DNA of 64,000 bases from positions 496,001 through 560,000 of the forward strand of contig BLZA01000017.1 of NCBI GenBank assembly GCA_013423385.1. Direction: 5' to 3'. The position numbers were made by a program, and so were the translations under genes. The notes beneath the pieces were generated by a model. That model was not told the DNA's origin and made no database searches. It saw only the letters and a program-made list of their open reading frames with translations. Origin of the DNA: Naganishia liquefaciens. Lineage: Eukaryota; Basidiomycota; Tremellomycetes; Filobasidiales; Filobasidiaceae. Shown piece by piece: positions 59,448 through 64,000 of this stretch (positions are counted from its first letter, which is position 1; every line of letters begins with the position of its first letter).

Positions 59448-60447
59448 TTATAAGGGGCCCGACCCGACCTCAACTGGCTCCTTCAGCATTTCAGGATGTA
59501 CGTTGAAATACCTGCAAACAGGCAATCGATCAGCCCTCATTTCGCATGACCGTTTGCTGTAGCACCCACCTGACAATTTTTCCCTGCGGCACACAATCCT
59601 GTCGGCCCTGGGCATCCATGCCCATAATTGTCCACTTGCCCAAAGTGTTGCCTTGCTCGTCCTCGGTAACGGCCAAAACGCCCTCCTCTACCTGAGCATT
59701 CCTCGCGCTTCCATACTCGGCTCCCATATCCGCGCCGTTTTCGATAGATTCACGAAGCTTCCACGTTGTCATTGGCCTTTCCGACGGAACAAGGGCTGCT
59801 GAAGGCGACGTAATCGAAGTGTGACGCGGCTTGAGGAAGAGGGAGGTTGTAGTAAGAGTGTGGCTATACGGCGAGGAAGCCGGGTTCGCCGTGATTGAGG
59901 TCACATAGGGCGAGGTGAAAGTGGAGATCAAAAAGGTTGACAGTGTAGTAGTCTATGTGGTCAGTTGCGTGTATCAGCTTGGTCCTCCATCATAGAACGC
60001 CGAGACCCACCGATACGGCTGTCACAGCGAGAAAGATACGACCTGACATCGGCAGGGAGCTCTCCAGAATAAAGATGAAGGGCGACAATGCCGAAGACAA
60101 AGCCAACGACGACAAAGAAAAGAGCCTTGTCGAGTTTGACGTTAGGTCACAGTCTTTCCCGCCAAACATTCCTCGGTTGTACGCACTTACTTCAAGTATT
60201 TGAAAGTCTTCGTCAGAGGCCCTGTATATATTGTCCTGGGTATGTTTGAATTAAATTTGGCTGAAACGGCGTCCGGGTTGATGTTCTCGGACTGTTTATT
60301 CCTCTGATGAGCTGACACCCTGAATCCTCTCGTAGGACCAGCACCGAGAGTGCGGATATCCAGTATTGACCGGGACTGAATGCAGCCAAACGGCCGGTTC
60401 CGGAATGACACTGATCGCGCCGCGGCTCGCGCGTGAAGAGAGAGCAT
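59448..60447 (-). CDS. TMEM70/TMEM186-like mitochondrial membrane protein
   Basis: The start chosen at 60447 begins a strong mitochondrial leader (MLSLHARAAARSVSFRNRPF). The body reads NIPRTIYTGPLTKTFKYLK, then a helix (FFVVVGFVFGIVALHLYSGE), a second hydrophobic stretch (LSTFLISTFTSPYVTSITAN), a soluble domain (MTTWKLRESIENGADMGAEY, GNTLGKWTIMGMDAQG) and a C-terminus on a separate exon (YFNVHPEMLKEPVEVGSGPL). A hairpin followed by TSPYVTSI and a beta-rich domain is the plan of TMEM70/TMEM186/TMEM223 proteins, which help assemble respiratory complexes or ATP synthase. The function here is inferred from that plan alone. Two to three introns are present. Confidence 0.7.
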
Positions 60448-60796
60448 GGTGATCCCGATGGTTCTTTGTGAATGAATGGTCGCCGACGTCGTGTGTCCTG
60501 TGCCCAATCGCAAAGGTCGGTTCTAAGGTCGGAAAGTTGTAGACTCTAAGGAAATTGGTTGGGAAACGTTGGTTAAGTCGAGCGCGATCACTTCGGTTCG
60601 GTTCCGCCCCGCTGTTGCTCGCCTCACGCCTGCGATGAGCGATGATGAAATCATCGTTCGGATTCGTCTGGTGGGTGTTCGTTCGTGAGTACTGCTCCTC
60701 TTTCGAAGCGATAAGCCGCAGTCAGCCTACACTTGCGCATCGCGACATCCATTCCCGCTTGGAGACATACTTTAAACGACAGATCAACACGCAACA
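60448..60796. promoter_or_regulatory. Divergent promoter: TMEM70-like gene / VMA16
   Basis: Some 349 bases separate the start codons of two genes for membrane proteins. The plus frame at 60642-60842 lacks a motif and overlaps the VMA16 start, so it is not a gene. No factor sites are assigned. Confidence 0.5.
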
Positions 60797-61872
60797 ATGG
60801 GCTATTATACGTACGGCGCTCTCGCCGGCAGTGCTTCGATAGCAACAACGATCGCCCTGTATCTGCTATTCACAGGTAGGTCTCTCGCACGCAGATTCCT
60901 GTCCCGATTGAGAGTTTGAATCATCGCCTGCTTCAGGACAAGGAGAGTCATTCAATGTCGGACGATTCTTGGAAGAATCTTCGCCATATGCGTGGGCCTT
61001 GTTGGGCATAGGCCTCTGTATCGGTCTGAGCGTGGTCGGTGCCGGATGGTGAGTAGGAGATAGTGCGTTTTATAGGCTGTTCATCAAACCAACAATATCC
61101 TTAACGTATCAGGGGTATCTTCATCACTGGAGCCTCGATTCTGGGTGGTGGTGTGCGTGCACCTCGAATTCGAACGAAGAACTTGATCTCGTAAGTATTT
61201 CGGGCGATATCTTGCACCCGAATTCTAATGCTCTGCCTGTTCTTGCAGTATCATCTTCTGTGAAGTTGTGGCCATCTACGGTTCGTCCCTTATGTCAACG
61301 AGTCAATCGAGATAGTTAAATCTTCAACCATTCTTGCCAGGTGTTATCATGGCAATTGTCTTCTCAGCAAAAATCACAGGTGTCAGTACGGAGAATCTGT
61401 ATAGCACAGGCAACTACTATACAGGTTAGCTTCGAGTAGTGGTAGGTGCGTGTGCAATACTAAAATGTACTCTTGCTTCAACAGGATTCGCGCTGTTCTG
61501 GGGAGGTGTCGCGGTCGGTCTATGTAACCTCCTATGTGGTATCTCTGTCGGCATCACCGGCTCGACTGCAGCATTGGCCGATGCCGCTGATCCATCATTG
61601 TTCGTCAAGATTCTCATTGTCGAAGTGAGTCAGTTGGACACTGGGACAATCAGCTGTTCTGACTTGTTCATTAGATTTTCGGATCCGTGTTGGGTCTCTT
61701 CGGTCTGATCGGTGAGTCTCGCTCAGAATAGTACGCGTGGACTCGACTGACCCCTTGCGCGCCATAGTTGGCCTCTTGATCGTGAGGCATCCGTGCGCTT
61801 TCGCAGCTTTCACTAATTACTACCTTCTGGCCCCAATGCTCCTAGTCCGGAAAAGCGGAAGAGTTTTCGTAA
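60797..61872 (+). CDS. VMA16: V-type ATPase proteolipid subunit c''
   Basis: Subunit c'' is one proteolipid of the rotating Vo ring that pumps protons into vacuole, Golgi and endosomes. Exons join to [20 protein letters not shown] (helix 1), [40 protein letters not shown] and [20 protein letters not shown]. The Glu in [11 protein letters not shown] is the proton-carrying residue. [40 protein letters not shown] and [20 protein letters not shown] complete the protein. The ending needs an intron just before the stop, giving [12 protein letters not shown], matching the GLLMAGKASEFK type of end. About seven short introns. The call is secure. Confidence 0.95.
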
Positions 61873-61971
61873 ACACGTGTTGCAAGAATAGAGTAGATCC
61901 TGTAAACGACGGATAGGTCGCATGTCCGGCCGCTCGTCATGCATCATACCGACTTGAACAATGTATTGCTA

Positions 61972-63410
61972 TCAAGGCTCTAGGTCAGTGATAGGCACCT
62001 TTTCCGGATCCTGCTTCGTAGTCTGGGCCACCTCCTCCCGCTTGGCCTCAAGTCTCTCCGTCTCCTGTTTTACTAGAGAAGCGGCCTCTGATATATCCGA
62101 GGCTACCAAGATACCCGCATCTTTCCACGGGATTTTACTTCCGCCTCCGATTACACCGATCATCCGTTTCCGTCTTTGGTTGTCAGGCGTTCGGTCAGCG
62201 TATGCCTTGTAAGCAGCAGCAACTTCTGCCTCCACTGCGAGCGAATACATAACCATCAGTCGGCAAACCCCACGCGGAAAGCATTCACGAGCCCACTTAC
62301 TGTCGGGAATTCCATTGCCGAGGACGAGCAGGACTGACGGGAGACCCATCAATGATGATCTCCTCGCTGGGATTATTACTCACTCTCCGTTCCGTCATCG
62401 CTAAATAACCATTCCGCAACTTCGCATGGCCGCGTTCCTGCCCGTTCATTATTGCCAAGGTCGAAGACGGCCGATTGGCCGTAAGCTTGTATGGCCTGAA
62501 CGGCTTTCACGATTGCATCGTATCCGCTCCCCACGATTCCTTCAACATCCATGATGCCATGAGCGTCTCCTCTCCCTAAATGTTTACGCGAGCGTACCTA
62601 TCGTTCCGGTTTTGAAGCCATCGATCGCCTTATCCCAAACGGCGAATCCACTATGGGGCGCAGCAAAGACCGATGCTCCGGGACCCAGGAGTCTGGTCAT
62701 CGCGCTTTGACTCAAAATCTCCCGAAGCTGACCGGCCGGGAAGGCATGTGATCAGAGAAAGCTATGTTGCGAGTCCAGTATCATTGCTTTACCTGGTCCA
62801 TTTCAGATTCTTTAAAATCTGTTGTCGAGCAGACGACCAACGGCACCTGGACCTCTGTCGCGGACCGCAATGCCTGAAGAACCGGCGATGCCTCCTTAGT
62901 TGATATGTAGAGCACCCAGGGTAGCGCATCTTTCAGGACCTAGCATCGCGGCGGGGGTATGAACGAAAGATCCCGACTCTGGGGCCACTCGAACTCACGT
63001 TCTGAATTGATGAAGACAGATCGCTTGATGACTCGTCAACGAATCCCACAACGTTGGTTCCAAATTGGCTGATAGCATCCAACTAGAAAGCAATTAAGCA
63101 CTCGATGATTATTCCCCCAGACAGGTCTGACGGTACCTTTTGGGAAGAACCAACTACCACCGTCTTTGCATTCGACCGGATATTCAAGTTCTTAAGGGTT
63201 GAAGCGTAATTGCTTTTGGGAGAGATAGGGTAGGTCTGATTCGCTTCTTTCGAGACGCAGCGACGAGCTACCTGCGTTGGCGGGACACCATTTGCTGTGA
63301 ACAAGGCTAGTTGTCAAGGACAGTACTGGGACTATATCATCCTACTCACAGAGCCGCCATCGGATGTTCAAGCGTAAGACATGCCTGGTAGTCAGAGTTG
63401 CTGTGCTCAT
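61972..63410 (-). CDS. Succinyl-CoA ligase alpha-like protein lacking catalytic motifs
   Basis: Spliced exons from the ATG at 63410 (MSTATLTTRHVLRLNIRWRL) follow the alpha subunit of succinyl-CoA ligase from end to end. The N-part has YASTLKNLNIRSNAKTVVVG, then LDAISQFGTNVVGFVDES, like the CoA-binding Rossmann domain. The middle has LRSATEVQVPLVVCSTTDF, MTRLLGPG, then TGTIGIVGSGYDAIVKAV. The C-part has LLVLGNGIPDMEAEVAAAYK, RRKRMIGVIGGGSKIPWKDA and GILVASDISEAASLVKQETE. Family landmarks are missing. GFTGKQ is GSSQK, RLIGPNC is RLLGPGA, GEIGG is GNGIP, and the active-site GHAG histidine is absent (RMIGVIGGG). It is intact as an open frame, so it looks like a maintained, non-catalytic paralog. 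Its role is unknown. The basic N-terminus would suit mitochondria. Confidence 0.75.
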
Positions 63411-63614
63411 GTTGCCTCTGGAGAAGCCTGTCAGAATGCGGGGCATCTAGACGATCCGTCGGACGGAATGAGATGACTTTCGAATCGACTTGGTCACTTG
63501 GATGGCTGCTGTCGCGCGGCTGATCGAGATTCTAGCTGACGTCATGCGGGAATCTGAAATCATCCCGGGTCAAGTTCCTATCCCTCATGTCTTCCCCTTG
63601 CCATCCATCCTACC

Positions 63615-64000
63615 ATGACGCTTCCAGTCCTCGCCCGTGTTGAAAAGACAACAGCGCACCAGCTTCTCAGTGCCGTGAGGTATACCAGTAAGTTCTGTCT
63701 TTCCCCGTGCACCGAGCGTAGCTGACCAAGCGCAGCATCACCGCTCGGCCCAACGTACATCCCGTCGCTCGACAATTTTCTGTCTGCCACTGATAGCGCA
63801 AACGAAGATGTCCCGTCCTATGCCGAGGACCCATCAGCTATCCGGTCGAGCATCAATCGTGGGGATATGATCGAGATCCAAGGTCCTTCTGGCAGCGGGA
63901 AAACACAGCTTGCAGTCTTTCTGTTAATGACGACGCTCCTCCCCTCCTGCATCAAGTTTCGCATCTCATCAATGATACGAGTCCAGGAGGTTGAGATTGG
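63615..64000 (+). CDS. Rad51 paralog, XRCC2/Rad57-like (5' part only)
   Basis: The gene starts at 63615 (MTLPVLARVEKTTAHQLLSA) and is cut by the window end. After a first intron the frame gives TSPLGPTYIPSLDNFLSATD, a short acidic linker, then SINRGDMIEIQGPSGSGKTQ. The last is a RecA/Rad51-type ATPase entry with the Walker A loop GPSGSGKT followed by LAVFLLMTTLLP. The short head with no helix-hairpin-helix domain is XRCC2-like. Such proteins act in homologous recombination as cofactors of Rad51. The exact paralog cannot be fixed from this fragment. It shares a 204-base divergent promoter with the SCS-like gene. Confidence 0.7.

Noticed and set aside
61773-61916. VMA16 ending as an extended C-terminus through RHPCAFAAF
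   Set aside because: The frame is open, but splicing from the GTGAGG donor to the CTAG acceptor gives [12 protein letters not shown], which matches the family end.

Overview
The window is nuclear DNA from a fungus, most probably a basidiomycete yeast of the Tremellomycetes (Cryptococcus/Kwoniella type). The evidence is dense single-copy genes on both strands, many short introns (mostly 50-85 bases, some with GC-AG borders), short intergenic gaps, and a purely fungal gene set (SNF1, PAC1, PAL1, NHA1, FPK1, SUR7 family, AVL9, RSC9). The taxon is an inference from style and content. I recognise no tRNA, rRNA, CRISPR array, transposon or viral fossil.

Layout. 0.4-3.5 kb: a divergent pair, a PIG3-type quinone oxidoreductase (-) and translin (+). 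4.6-9.7 kb: an Ent3-type epsin (+) facing RSC9 (-). 10.3-13.0 kb: an MFS drug-type transporter (-). 13.7-14.4 kb: a probable broken host gene. 15.3-20.2 kb: PAC1/LIS1 (+), a small mitochondrial membrane protein (-) and a VIP36/Emp47-type lectin (+). 20.3-31 kb: three minus-strand genes, namely a CorA-type Mg transporter, SNF1 and a mitochondrial P-loop ATPase of unknown role. 31.5-35.7 kb: a two-helix membrane protein (perhaps Pom34-like) and DPB2, both +. 35.9-41.2 kb: AVL9 (-) divergent from L-2-hydroxyglutarate dehydrogenase (+). 41.6-45.9 kb: an unknown tail-membrane protein and a second MFS transporter. 46.9-59.0 kb: PAL1, NHA1, FPK1 and a SUR7-family protein. 59.4-64 kb: a TMEM70-like protein (-), V-ATPase subunit c'' VMA16 (+), a degenerate succinyl-CoA ligase alpha-like protein (-), and the start of a Rad51 paralog (+) cut by the window end.

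There is no operon-like system. Two groupings may be meaningful. The run PAL1-NHA1-FPK1-SUR7 consists entirely of cell-cortex or plasma-membrane genes. Several pairs share short divergent promoters (translin/oxidoreductase, lectin/mitochondrial protein, AVL9/L2HGDH, VMA16/TMEM70-like, Rad51 paralog/SCS-like). The most unusual gene is the SCS-alpha-like protein at 61972-63410. It keeps the fold-level sequence pattern of the CoA ligase alpha subunit but lacks its catalytic motifs. Exon borders were assigned by eye from splice sites and family sequence patterns. CDS coordinates therefore run from start codon to stop codon and include introns.
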